A stretch of DNA of 64,000 nt from Mariniblastus sp. (GTDB taxonomy: Bacteria > Planctomycetota > Planctomycetia > Pirellulales > Pirellulaceae): NCBI GenBank assembly GCA_029247405.1, contig JAQWLH010000026.1:20163-84162 (forward strand), in the 5' to 3' direction. Position 1 is the stretch's first letter. Each line of letters opens with the position of its first letter. The notes beneath the pieces were generated by a model. That model had not been told where the DNA came from. It saw nothing but the letters and a program-made list of their open reading frames with translations, and searched no databases. The translations under genes and the position numbers were made by a program. This document shows positions 26,716-35,661 of the stretch, piece by piece.

Positions 26716-26895
26716 ATGGCAAAGAAAAAATCTGGCGGAAAAAAGAAGAAACTTGAAGTGATTCACCTCGTTTGCGAAGAAACAGGTGATTACAACTACA
26801 CGCTTCGGCGGAAAAGTGGTGGTGAAAAACTCAAACTAAAAAAGTATTCACCTCGGCTGCGAAAGCACACAATTCACAACGAGAAGAAAAAATAG
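26716..26895 (+). CDS. rpmG: 50S ribosomal protein bL33
   Basis: A 59-residue ribosomal protein of the large subunit: MAKKKSGGKKKKLEVIHL at the start, then the core YNYTLRRKSGGEKLKLKKYS and PRLRKHTIHNEKKK. A Shine-Dalgarno-like TTGAGG precedes the ATG at 26716. Of the four Cys in zinc-binding forms only one (Cys20) remains, and the second pair reads YSPRLRKH, so this is a zinc-free (C-minus) bL33. A strong terminator follows at 26920-26946, so it seems to be a single-gene transcript. Confidence 0.92.
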   Translation: MAKKKSGGKKKKLEVIHLVCEETGDYNYTLRRKSGGEKLKLKKYSPRLRKHTIHNEKKK

Positions 26896-26919
26896 TCTTC
26901 GGCTGAAAATCACAAAGAA

Positions 26920-26946
26920 AGCTGGGCTTTTTAGCCCGGCTTTTTT
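26920..26946 (+). terminator. Rho-independent terminator after bL33
   Basis: A 9-bp stem, AGCTGGGCT with AGCCCGGCT including one G-T pair, a TTTT loop, then a run of T. It starts 24 bp after the bL33 stop codon. This is the clearest intrinsic terminator in the window. Confidence 0.85.
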
Positions 26947-27123
26947 AATGCGCTCAATTGAGGCACTGAACGAGAATCCAACCATCGCTCAAATGGCCGC
27001 TGCTCTAATTGACCCGACTGAGGTTTAGCATTCTCGGGTCGCTCGAAGAGGCCCCGCTCGTTGCTTGTGACGGCTATCTGATTTTCATACGATGCAGGTT
27101 TATATCTGGCTAAAGGAAGTGAC

Positions 27124-29064
27124 ATGGGATTGAGATGGACCCTGCGAGCTCACGACGCTCGATTGGTACAGGAAATCGAAAGACTGTCAAAGGTATCGCC
27201 CGTTGTCGCCCAAATTCTTGCTTTACGTGGAATCACCCAACCTGATCAGATCACTAATTTTTTCGATCTAAAGATGACGACGGGATTGCGGCCTCCTGAA
27301 GAACTTCCCGGATTGCCCGCTGCCGTCGCGAAGATCTATTCTGCCATCACCGACCGAAAAAAGATTTTTATCTATGGCGACTATGACGCCGACGGCATGA
27401 CCTCGACAGCGATTTTGTTTCGTTGCATTAAACTCATCGGGGGTGATGTTTCTTACTTCGTACCCAACCGACTGGACGATGGATACGGGCTGAGTATCGA
27501 AGCCCTCGAGAAACTACACCACCGCGGTGCGCAGATGATCATCACCGTTGACTGTGGGATCGCCAGTATCGACGAAGTTGAATTTGCAAAACAAAAAGAG
27601 ATGCAGATCATCATAACTGATCACCACCACCCTGGCCCTGTGCTTCCCAAGGCTGACGGGATCGTCCACCCTGCCCTCCCCGGTTACGGCTATCCTTTTA
27701 CTGGACTCTGTGGAGCCGGCGTGGCATTCAAAGTCGCGTGGGCACTATGCCAAGCAGATCACGGATCTCCCAAGCTTCCTGAAAAGTATCGAAACTTTTT
27801 GTTTGCTGCAGTTTCGCTAGCGGCGATCGGAACCGTTTGCGATGTCGTACCCCTGCTAGATGAGAACCGTGTAATCGTTCATCACGGTCTTAACTGCATG
27901 CGGCAATTCGCCAACCCCGGCCTCAAACACCTTCTCGCGCTAGCCAAGGTAATCGATAAGCCCAAATTAGGGAGTGAAGATATTGGCTTTTCCGTCGGTC
28001 CACGACTCAACGCGGCGGGGCGACTCGGTCAAGCACAACTTGGCGTAGAACTTTTGATATGTGAATCGGAAGATCGAGCACAAGCGCTGGCAACCTACAT
28101 TGATCAACTAAATCAACAACGTGATACTCTCGATCGAAGGATCTTGCGGGCTGCCAAAAAGCTTATTAAAGATAACCACCAGCCCGAAAACGAAGCCGCC
28201 TTAGTTTTAACCGAGCCCGACTGGCATCTTGGAGTCATTGGAATCGCAGCGGGACGCATCGCAGGACTATATCATCGACCCACCATCATGATTTCGACCG
28301 ATCCGTTGGGCAATCGCCCAGGGGTTGGTTCATGTCGAACATCGTGTGGCGTCGATCTCTACCAAGCACTCTCCGGTTGTCAGGAACATCTGATTAAATT
28401 TGGGGGTCACCAAGCTGCCGCTGGTTTATCCATCGACCCAAGCAAGATCGATGCTTTCCGAGAGGATTTTTGTGAACAAGTCATTTCTCAGGTTAGTGTG
28501 AACGACCTTGTGCCCGACCTCGACATTGATGCCGAAGCGATGATCGGCAACTTGACCATGAGCATGATGAACGACTTGGAAAAACTGGCACCCTTTGGTC
28601 AGAGCAATCCACGTCCAGTTCTTTGTGCCACGGGAGTTCGACTTGCCGCTCCCCCAAAAACCATGGGTAAAGAAGGCCGGCATCTATCCCTCCAACTTGA
28701 ACAGTTCGATTCAAAAATACGTGCCGTTGCATTTGGAAAGGGAGAATGGGCTGAGGACCTTAGTCAAGTCGGCCAAGCGTTTGATTTTGCATTTCGACCG
28801 GTCGTCAATGATTTCCGTGGTCGGCGGAGCGTGGAGGTTCAGTTGATTGATTTCCGGCCCCATCAACCTGCGAGCACGCAGGCGGCTTTAAATTCGGCGC
28901 CTTCATCACTGCCTCCCAATTCCCTTCACCCTCCCCATTTTGATTCGATCGAAAACCAGGAACAGGCAATCCAAGCCGCCCAGTATTGGGATGAGAATGG
29001 CGACACCTCAAAGGCCCAACAACTTCGCGACTGGAACTGGCCCGGAAAGGCGCCGAGGGCATGA
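27124..29064 (+). CDS. recJ: Single-stranded-DNA exonuclease RecJ
   Basis: A 646-residue 5'-3' single-strand DNA exonuclease used in recombination and mismatch repair. The DHH metal-binding motifs are visible: GDYDADGMTST with Asp86, Asp88 and Asp90, VDCGIAS, and IITDHHHPGP at about 164-172. The DHHA1 part has FGGHQAAAGLSI, and a C-terminal OB-like segment follows. A ribosome binding site AGGAAG precedes ATG 27124. The stop overlaps the ung start (ATGA), so the two are translationally coupled. The last 70 residues form a Pro/Ser-rich tail. Confidence 0.95.
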   Translation: MGLRWTLRAHDARLVQEIERLSKVSPVVAQILALRGITQPDQITNFFDLKMTTGLRPPEELPGLPAAVAKIYSAITDRKKIFIYGDYDADGMTSTAILFRCIKLIGGDVSYFVPNRLDDGYGLSIEALEKLHHRGAQMIITVDCGIASIDEVEFAKQKEMQIIITDHHHPGPVLPKADGIVHPALPGYGYPFTGLCGAGVAFKVAWALCQADHGSPKLPEKYRNFLFAAVSLAAIGTVCDVVPLLDENRVIVHHGLNCMRQFANPGLKHLLALAKVIDKPKLGSEDIGFSVGPRLNAAGRLGQAQLGVELLICESEDRAQALATYIDQLNQQRDTLDRRILRAAKKLIKDNHQPENEAALVLTEPDWHLGVIGIAAGRIAGLYHRPTIMISTDPLGNRPGVGSCRTSCGVDLYQALSGCQEHLIKFGGHQAAAGLSIDPSKIDAFREDFCEQVISQVSVNDLVPDLDIDAEAMIGNLTMSMMNDLEKLAPFGQSNPRPVLCATGVRLAAPPKTMGKEGRHLSLQLEQFDSKIRAVAFGKGEWAEDLSQVGQAFDFAFRPVVNDFRGRRSVEVQLIDFRPHQPASTQAALNSAPSSLPPNSLHPPHFDSIENQEQAIQAAQYWDENGDTSKAQQLRDWNWPGKAPRA

Positions 29065-29744
29065 ACCTTCCCGCACACTGGCCCGTTCAAACCGATTGGA
29101 CCCCCCACCTTCAACCACATTTTAATCTGCCAGAATTTCAATCGCTGTGCGAGTTCGTGGCAACGGAACGAGCCCAGCAGACCATCTACCCCATTCCCGA
29201 AAATGTTTTCTCTGCGTTTCGACTCACCCCGCTATCAGAAACAAAAGTCGTCATTCTCGGGCAGGATCCTTACCATGGCCCCGACCAAGCACACGGATTG
29301 AGTTTTTCCGTCGAAGGCGAAATGAAACTCCCACCTTCGTTACGAAATATTTACAAGGAACTTCAATCCGATTTGGGCATTGATCAGCCGAAGCATGGAA
29401 ATTTAACATCGTGGGCTCACCAGGGTGTGTTTCTATTAAACACCGTGTTAACCGTTAGACAGGGCCAAGCCAATTCGCATCGAAAGAAAGGCTGGGAACA
29501 GTTCACCAACGAAGTGATTGAACAACTAAGCAGCCAAGGCAATCGAATCGTGTTTATTCTTTGGGGCAAACCAGCGGAAAAAAAGGCCAAGCTGATCGAT
29601 CAAGAACGTCATGCAATTATCAAATCAGTCCACCCTTCTCCGCTCTCGGCCTACCGCGGATTCTTCGGTAGCCAACCGTTTTCCCAAGCTAACGCAGCGC
29701 TGCGGAAATTCCAACGCCAGGAAGTCGACTGGTCCATTGCCTAA
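29061..29744 (+). CDS. ung: Uracil-DNA glycosylase, family 1
   Basis: A 227-residue enzyme that removes uracil from DNA. The catalytic motif GQDPYHG (Asp69) and the DNA-intercalation motif HPSPLSAYRGFFG are both present, as is the uracil pocket segment LLNTVLTVR. Size is normal. It overlaps recJ by four bases, so both repair genes probably share one transcript. A 7-bp hairpin follows about 60 bp after the stop. Confidence 0.96.
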   Translation: MNLPAHWPVQTDWTPHLQPHFNLPEFQSLCEFVATERAQQTIYPIPENVFSAFRLTPLSETKVVILGQDPYHGPDQAHGLSFSVEGEMKLPPSLRNIYKELQSDLGIDQPKHGNLTSWAHQGVFLLNTVLTVRQGQANSHRKKGWEQFTNEVIEQLSSQGNRIVFILWGKPAEKKAKLIDQERHAIIKSVHPSPLSAYRGFFGSQPFSQANAALRKFQRQEVDWSIA

Positions 29745-30194
29745 GTCTTGAGACGGACTTGTGACGGGAAACCTCTTGGCAAATTCTCCCGATTCGGAAT
29801 ATCTCGGTGTTCGAGTTTGTCGAACAAGTCACAAAATCATTGAATTTATCTGACTGATCCGTCGCCGCTCGTTAATGGCTCATGACACTCTACTGTGATC
29901 ATCAGACGAAAGCAGCGAACCAGTCCAGATCAATTTTTTCAAAGTGAAGAAATTGATAATTCGGAAGAGTACAAAAGCTGGTTCAAGATCATTCCACGCC
30001 TTCGCAGGTGATTCTACAGTCAATCAGGAAATCCGATCGCGACCCAAGTCAAGCTCAATTAAACACGGGTTGTTTGAGCAAATTTTAGCGTTGGTGAGTG
30101 GGCTTAAAATCGCTACGATCACGCCTCGAATATCATTCGTCAATGACCCCAACATGTCAGCCCAACATCGCTTTGTTGATTTGGCAACACGGTT
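29745..30194. other. Intergenic region ung / CPBP gene
   Basis: The region holds an inverted repeat TGTTCGA-GTTTG-TCGAACA at 29808-29826, without a T-run behind it. It may end the recJ-ung transcript or act as an operator. A short plus-strand frame starting at 29944 (GTG) has poor protein character and overlaps the next gene, so it is not called. Nothing else was recognised. Confidence 0.4.
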
Positions 30195-31169
30195 ATGGAA
30201 GCAAGACTGAAACAATTGAAAAAGACTCGAAACTTACGAGTTAAAAAAACGTCTCAAGTTCCGTCTTGCGTGACAATCCAATCCAATCTGTCGATTCAAC
30301 TCAACACAAACTCTCCTCGACCTCGCAACTCTCTACCTGCGGACCAACCGCAAACCGGCCCCGAGAATTCCCCCCATGATACCTGTGAAGTATCCGCTGC
30401 GATTGGGGAACTTCTTAAATCAAAATCTGAAGCCCGAAAACAAAGAAAACTTGCCAGAAAACAGACCCAACCCTACCAGGTTGAATCCAGACGGCCTCTG
30501 ATTTGCTTGGCTTTTGTACTGCCTTTTTTAGCTCTGTATGAAGTGGGAACAGTATTATTTAGCACTGAAACCACTCGAAGCGGCATCGATTTGTGGTTCC
30601 ACCAGGCGCTTCAGCAATTTGGTTTTGATCAATTCGCTCTATTACCGTTGTTGACCATTGGAATTTTAATCGGTTGGCATCATCGGGTAGGTGATCTCTG
30701 GAACTTGCGCCCGACGATTATGTTTGCCATGCTACTGGAGGCAGCCGGTTTGGGCCTGATCCTTTATTGCTTGGCTAATTCACTCAATTTACTATCGGGC
30801 GGAACGCCCACTCCATCAACAGCACTTGATTTGTCGACCGCTTGGTGGGGCCATGCAGTGAGTTACGTTGGAAGTGGGATTTATGAAGAGGTGATCTTTC
30901 GAATCATGATGCTGGTCCCCATTATTTATTGGGGCGAAAAACTGCTTCATGATCGCAAACAGGCCATGATTGCCGGAGTTGTTTTGGTCAGTTTGATTTT
31001 TGCGGCCCTGCATTACAACTTTTTTAATCCTGCAGGCAACCAATTCGAAGTGTCCAGTTTCTCATTTCGTTTTATTGCAAGTACAGTTTTTTGCTCACTA
31101 TTTTTGTTTCGCGGATTTGGAATTGCAGTTGGCGCTCATGTGGCTTACGACGTTTTAACCCAAGTTTAA
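30195..31169 (+). CDS. CPBP (Abi/CAAX) family membrane protease
   Basis: A 324-residue integral membrane protein of the CPBP intramembrane protease family. Its motifs are GIYEEVIFR (EExxxR), FAALHYNFF and AVGAHVAYD with the second His; several hydrophobic helices surround them (about 98-115, 137-156, 170-195, 257-275, 290-320). The first 90 residues are a polar extension with a basic stretch (KSEARKQRKLARKQ), unusual in length. The start may lie further in, though no internal ATG with a ribosome binding site was seen before the first helix. No partner is evident. Confidence 0.82.
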   Translation: MEARLKQLKKTRNLRVKKTSQVPSCVTIQSNLSIQLNTNSPRPRNSLPADQPQTGPENSPHDTCEVSAAIGELLKSKSEARKQRKLARKQTQPYQVESRRPLICLAFVLPFLALYEVGTVLFSTETTRSGIDLWFHQALQQFGFDQFALLPLLTIGILIGWHHRVGDLWNLRPTIMFAMLLEAAGLGLILYCLANSLNLLSGGTPTPSTALDLSTAWWGHAVSYVGSGIYEEVIFRIMMLVPIIYWGEKLLHDRKQAMIAGVVLVSLIFAALHYNFFNPAGNQFEVSSFSFRFIASTVFCSLFLFRGFGIAVGAHVAYDVLTQV

Positions 31170-31375
31170 ATCAAGAAGTACTGGAACCATTTGAGGCACA
31201 TTTTTGTTAGCGACATGAGTCAATGCTTTGTCAATCAATAAGATGATTTTTTCTCCAAAATTTTCGTTTACCTTTTTTGTGTTTCAAGTCGAAATTTTAC
31301 ATTATCAAACGCGACGTTAGTTCATTGCGACTTTACAATTGATATGGCGCTGCGACCTTTTTCAGGAATCTCTTT

Positions 31376-31921
31376 GTGTTATCTGTTCGTCCCAAAATCA
31401 CTGATTTGAACTTTCATCTGTTTGAGCGGAATGTTCATCCAGAGTTGTTTGAAATTTGCGCCGCGAGAGTAATTGAACGCGAAAATTACATTTTGAAATT
31501 GAACATCACAACAGACGGTCACGCCATCTCCTTTGTTCATAACGACATGATTTTGACTGAGGTTTGTGCCAGTGCACATCATCCGTTGCCTGCTCAGCGA
31601 GTCGTTCTTTCACACCCTATCGACGGCGTATGCAATGACGAAACATCTATCCACGATACGATTGGATATCGCTCAGAAGTCCAACTAGAAGGCGTCAAGC
31701 CAATGATGTTTGTGACGATTCAACAGCAACTCGACGCCAAAGTTGAGTGCGAAGGTCTCGTGCATCGTTTTCATTCCAACGGACGACTGTCGTTTGGAGC
31801 CATGAGCTACATTAACGTTCAAGCCTTTCGAAGCCACGTTAATGTTCGAACATTCCACACATTCCCTGACACCAGTGCCGTTCTAAAATCAGACACGCGG
31901 TTTTCCTTGGATTTGTTCTAG
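31376..31921 (+). CDS. DUF2617 family protein
   Basis: A 181-residue soluble protein starting at GTG 31376. The end RTFHTFPDTSAVLKSDTRF and the strand pattern match what I recall of DUF2617, which has no known function. Beta-rich throughout (LEVCASAHHPLPAQR-type segments, YRSEVQLEGVKPMMFVT). It converges on the ferrochelatase gene with a 125-bp gap. Name is given with moderate confidence, as the family was judged by memory of its C-terminal pattern. Confidence 0.7.
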   Translation: MLSVRPKITDLNFHLFERNVHPELFEICAARVIERENYILKLNITTDGHAISFVHNDMILTEVCASAHHPLPAQRVVLSHPIDGVCNDETSIHDTIGYRSEVQLEGVKPMMFVTIQQQLDAKVECEGLVHRFHSNGRLSFGAMSYINVQAFRSHVNVRTFHTFPDTSAVLKSDTRFSLDLF

Positions 31922-32046
31922 GCAAGTTGATTCGAGTTTGCTCGCAACCATCGAAACAAAGCTCACGCTAACCTCCACGTCGCGCCTTAAAAAGCCGTTC
32001 GCAACCCCGAGGATGCTAGGCACCAAACACGCGCCACAAGCTTTCG

Positions 32047-33090
32047 CTACTCGGTTTTCGCCGGTCGAGTTGGTCGTTTGGGGGGATCGTAAGTGCAGCA
32101 GTCATGGGGGCACACATCCCAGTTGGCAGGCATGTTGCCGATCGCTCGCTTTTCGGTTCCGCTGGTTCGCTCGAGGATCAACTCCCGAATCATTGAAATG
32201 AATTTGGGGTGAACCCCAACGGATTTGGCCCGCTGCAAATTGATCCCTAGTTCATCGCAAAGCTCTCTAGCTTCGGTATCAAGATCAAATAATACTTCCA
32301 TGTGATCGGAGACGAAACCAACGGGCATCATGACGATGTCTTTGACATCAGATTTCTGCTTCAGTTCCCCGATGTAGTCGCAGACATCAGGTTCTAACCA
32401 AGGTTGCAACGGGGGCCCGGATCGGCTTTGGTAGACCAGTTCCCATGGGTAATCCCCAATTTTCTCCATGATCAACCGGCAAGCCTCGTTTAGCTGAGTT
32501 GCATACTTAGACCCCTCTGCCATCGACATCGGAATGCTGTGGGCAGTAAAGACAAACCGCGTTGCGGATTGACGATCGCTTTGAACCTCATCAAACGCGG
32601 TTTGAACTCGGTCGGCGGAGGCTTCGATGTAAAGCGGATGGTTAAACGGCATTCTCAGCTTGTGAACCTCGGGCGCTCCCTCACCAATCGCCGCTTGGGC
32701 GTCAGCGATATTTTCACGATACTGACGACAGCCTGAATAACAACTGTAAATCGATGTAAAAAAGCCAAGTGCAGACTTTATTCCATCTTCTTGCATCTGC
32801 CGAAGCGCATCAGGCAGCATCGGATGCCAATTCCGATTGCCCCAATAAATTGGTAGATCAATTCCGTGGTCGGCTAATTCCTTTTTTAGAGCGGCAATCA
32901 GCTCGCGGTTCTGTCCATTGATCGGGCTGATACCGTCAAAATGATTGTAGTGCTCAGAAACCTCAAGCATCCTCTCGCGCGGTACATTCTTGCCGCGTAG
33001 GACGTTCTCCAAAAAGGGCATCACGTCATCTGGTCCCTCGGGGCCGCCAAAGGAAACTACCATCAAGGCGTCGTATTTTTTGTCAGACAT
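32047..33090 (-). CDS. hemH: Ferrochelatase
   Basis: A 347-residue enzyme that inserts Fe2+ into protoporphyrin IX or coproporphyrin III. Visible family segments are LMVVSFGGPEGPDDVMPFL at the N-terminus, YWGNRNWHPMLPDAL, FVFTAHSIPMSMAEG with the active-site His, and MMPVGFVSDHMEVLFDLDTEA. The form with FGGPEGPDDVMPFLENV is like that of Gram-positive and actinobacterial enzymes, so the coproporphyrin route is possible. The hotdog thioesterase gene lies 48 bp upstream on the same strand; the two may be cotranscribed. Confidence 0.93.
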   Translation of the reverse strand: MSDKKYDALMVVSFGGPEGPDDVMPFLENVLRGKNVPRERMLEVSEHYNHFDGISPINGQNRELIAALKKELADHGIDLPIYWGNRNWHPMLPDALRQMQEDGIKSALGFFTSIYSCYSGCRQYRENIADAQAAIGEGAPEVHKLRMPFNHPLYIEASADRVQTAFDEVQSDRQSATRFVFTAHSIPMSMAEGSKYATQLNEACRLIMEKIGDYPWELVYQSRSGPPLQPWLEPDVCDYIGELKQKSDVKDIVMMPVGFVSDHMEVLFDLDTEARELCDELGINLQRAKSVGVHPKFISMIRELILERTSGTEKRAIGNMPANWDVCPHDCCTYDPPKRPTRPAKTE

Positions 33091-33138
33091 GTTTTGCTTT
33101 AAGTATTAATGATGGGCAAAGTTTAAGTATTTGCGTTG

Positions 33139-33579
33139 TTAAGAACCGTTGCCGGTGAGAGCCGCAGTAACGAATTCTGGTATCAGTATCGCGAAAGGCG
33201 GCCCATTATCAGGAAAGCGGCAAAATGCGACTTTGAAGCTCCCCTCGACAAGAACATCCTGGTCGTGGTCCAAAATTTCAAATTTGTAAACGACTTGCTT
33301 ACCGTCAATCTCGACTAACAACAGTCGGACAGTGACCTCCTGCTCAAACACAAGAGGCTGGTGAATTTTGAGTGAGACGTTGAGCCTTGGAAAGCCCATC
33401 GTTCCCTTCTCATCTCGCAAAATCACGCAGAGCCCACGATTTCTGAGAAATGCGTACTCGGTTTCTTCCATCATTCGAACATAAGCCGAAAAATTGGCAA
33501 ATCCGCTCGCGTCCGTATCGACAAATCGAACCTGTCGCGGATACTCGAACTGAGCGATGGTGGATGAAGCGATAGACAA
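33139..33579 (-). CDS. Hotdog-fold acyl-CoA thioesterase
   Basis: A small 4HBT-type thioesterase of about 146 residues. VDTDASGFANFSAYVRMMEE contains the catalytic Asp and the helix characteristic of the YbgC-like branch, followed by the strand-rich remainder. The start is uncertain: TTG at 33579 gives a family-sized protein, whereas the longer in-frame start at 33669 would overlap the divergent methyltransferase. It may form a short operon with hemH downstream (48 bp). Confidence 0.8.
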   Translation of the reverse strand: MSIASSTIAQFEYPRQVRFVDTDASGFANFSAYVRMMEETEYAFLRNRGLCVILRDEKGTMGFPRLNVSLKIHQPLVFEQEVTVRLLLVEIDGKQVVYKFEILDHDQDVLVEGSFKVAFCRFPDNGPPFAILIPEFVTAALTGNGS

Positions 33580-33640
33580 ATGCGGCGACCGACGTAAGCA
33601 GTTGAGAGATGTAGAAATTTTGCAGAAACACAGAACCTCT

Positions 33641-34432
33641 ATGAAACCGTCAGAAGACCATTGGCACAACCGGGCAGCATGGGATCAGTTGGCAAAAAAA
33701 CAGGATCGTTTGGCAAAACCAGCCCGAGACATTGATTTCGTGGACCCCCTCAAGACCGTCGATGGCAAAGGCTGGCTTGGCCCTGATATCTCGGGTAAAC
33801 GCGTTTTGTGCCTCGCGGCCGGAGGAGGACGACAAGGCCCAATTTATGCTGCGGCCGGAGCGATCGTGACCGTTGTCGACCTTAGCCCCGCAATGCTAGA
33901 ACTCGATCGTGCTGTGTCTGCCGAACGCAACCTTCCCTTAAGGACCATCGAAGCCTCAATGGACGACCTCTCGGCTCTGACGGATCAATCTTTCGACATC
34001 GTCATCCACCCGGTCAGTACCTGCTACGTCCCCAATGTGAATCCAGTTTACCGGGAAGTTGCTCGGGTTCTCTCCACCGGTGGCCTTTACATCAGTCAAC
34101 ACAAACAACCCACCAGCCTGCAAACATCACTTGAAGCCAAACAAGCGGGATATCACCTCACGCAACGATACTACCAAACTGAACCGCTACCTCCCGCCAA
34201 GATTCCAAATTTGATTCGAGAGGAGGGAACACTCGAGTACATTCATCGCTGGGAGGATTTGCTGGGAGGCATGTGCCGAGCCGGATTGTTCATTGAAGAC
34301 ATGACCGAACCGTTACACGCCAAACCGGAAGCCGAGTTGAATAGTTTTGCCCATCGCTGCCAGTTCGTCGCTCCGTACATCCGGATCAAAGCAAGAAAAG
34401 CCGGCGGAGTGAAACCGAGCTTGATTCTTTGA
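33641..34432 (+). CDS. Class I SAM-dependent methyltransferase
   Basis: A 263-residue Rossmann-fold methyltransferase from ATG 33641; the frame is open further upstream but this start fits the family. Motif I is VLCLAAGGGRQGPIYAAAGA, motif II VTVVDLSPAML, motif IV FDIVIHPVSTCYV, and a Thr/Ser-rich post-motif follows. It has an N-terminal HWHNRAAWD-like sequence typical of small-molecule or tRNA methyltransferases of this clade. Substrate is not assigned. It diverges from the thioesterase gene. Confidence 0.88.
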   Translation: MKPSEDHWHNRAAWDQLAKKQDRLAKPARDIDFVDPLKTVDGKGWLGPDISGKRVLCLAAGGGRQGPIYAAAGAIVTVVDLSPAMLELDRAVSAERNLPLRTIEASMDDLSALTDQSFDIVIHPVSTCYVPNVNPVYREVARVLSTGGLYISQHKQPTSLQTSLEAKQAGYHLTQRYYQTEPLPPAKIPNLIREEGTLEYIHRWEDLLGGMCRAGLFIEDMTEPLHAKPEAELNSFAHRCQFVAPYIRIKARKAGGVKPSLIL

Positions 34433-34503
34433 CTCAACCCACGCCTTCGCCTTGCGGAAAAAATTACTCGTGGTATCACAAAGCATCAGACGCTTTCCCC
34501 CAC

Positions 34504-35523
34504 TTACTCTTTGATTTGTCTTTGCGAATCAAGATCCGATGAATTGGACGACGATTCAATCCCATAAAAACGCAGAGCGTTACGATAGAACAGCTTTTCC
34601 GACATTCTAGGGCCCCGACTGTCAAAATATTCTCTCGTCAACTCGACGATCGAGGCATAATCTCCAGTGGTTCGAGTGACGGGCCAGTCGCTGCCAAAAA
34701 CGATTCGGTCTTCTCCAAAGCACTCGACCGCCAGATCTAAAACCGGCCGATAAAAACCAAGATCCCGAGGCGCGGGTTGCTGCTTAGCACGACCATACAA
34801 CGCCGATACCTTGCAGTAGACATTTTTAAACTTGGCGACCGCTCGGAACTGTTTTACCCAATTCAAATTTAAGGCCTGATCGTCCAGTTTAACGTTTCCA
34901 AAATGGTCAAGGATGATCTTTAACTTGGGGACTCGCTGGGCAATGACCTTAACCTCCTCAAGCGTATAACCGCCGATAAGAAAATCGACGGTTTTGCCAG
35001 AATTGGCCGTCAGTTCCAAGTCTCGAAAAAACTCCTCGGAGAGATTTTCTTGATACTTGCCTGACAACCGATAACCAACGTACCGTTTATCTTTGCACAA
35101 TTGCTTAAAAAGTGGCTTGAACTTGTCCGTTCCTATCACCTCCGACAAATTACCCACGACACCACGATAAAGTTGCTTGTTGTGGGCTGTGATGTCCAAA
35201 TTCCATTGATTGTCAGGCAAGCTCTGCCCCGCTTGAACCACAATTACCCCGCGAACATGATTGGCTTTCGCAATGGGCTCATGCACCGCAGGCAACAGCG
35301 AGCGGTAGAGAACTTGATCGTCTTTTGAAATCCAGTAGATCCCCTTGGGTCGCTGGAGATCCCAGAAGTGAACATGTGTGTCGACAATTTGAAGGTTTTC
35401 CTGAGCACCACCTGGAACAGGTAAGGCAAGCATGAAAGCAGCCCCAACGAGACCGAGGAGAATTTGAAGTTCGCTTCGACTCGAAGCGAACCAATGAAAG
35501 AACGATAAAAATAGGTGTTTCAT
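34504..35523 (-). CDS. Secreted amidohydrolase (amidohydrolase_2)
   Basis: A 339-residue TIM-barrel metal-dependent hydrolase with a signal peptide ending near VPGGAQEN. The metal-binding HVHFW in VDTHVHFWDLQ, the LDHFGNVKLDD strand and the catalytic FGSDWPVT near the C-terminus are visible. Related enzymes hydrolyse or decarboxylate small molecules, including lactones from sugar breakdown; substrate is not known here. It is the last gene of the six-gene minus-strand run. Confidence 0.87.
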   Translation of the reverse strand: MKHLFLSFFHWFASSRSELQILLGLVGAAFMLALPVPGGAQENLQIVDTHVHFWDLQRPKGIYWISKDDQVLYRSLLPAVHEPIAKANHVRGVIVVQAGQSLPDNQWNLDITAHNKQLYRGVVGNLSEVIGTDKFKPLFKQLCKDKRYVGYRLSGKYQENLSEEFFRDLELTANSGKTVDFLIGGYTLEEVKVIAQRVPKLKIILDHFGNVKLDDQALNLNWVKQFRAVAKFKNVYCKVSALYGRAKQQPAPRDLGFYRPVLDLAVECFGEDRIVFGSDWPVTRTTGDYASIVELTREYFDSRGPRMSEKLFYRNALRFYGIESSSNSSDLDSQRQIKE

Positions 35524-35661
35524 TGAAGGCTCAATCAGGTCTGGGGTTGGTAATATTTTTCGTAATGTCCATGAATGCCATGCATCGTCTCAGGTTTGCT
35601 GCCAAGCACCGGTCGTCAATAACGAATCTGGCAATCCAGCGCTTCCAAGCAGTTTGCTTCG

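Noticed and set aside
29944..30210. 88-residue open frame on the plus strand
   Set aside because: Starts with GTG without a ribosome binding site, has random-looking composition and overlaps the CPBP gene start.
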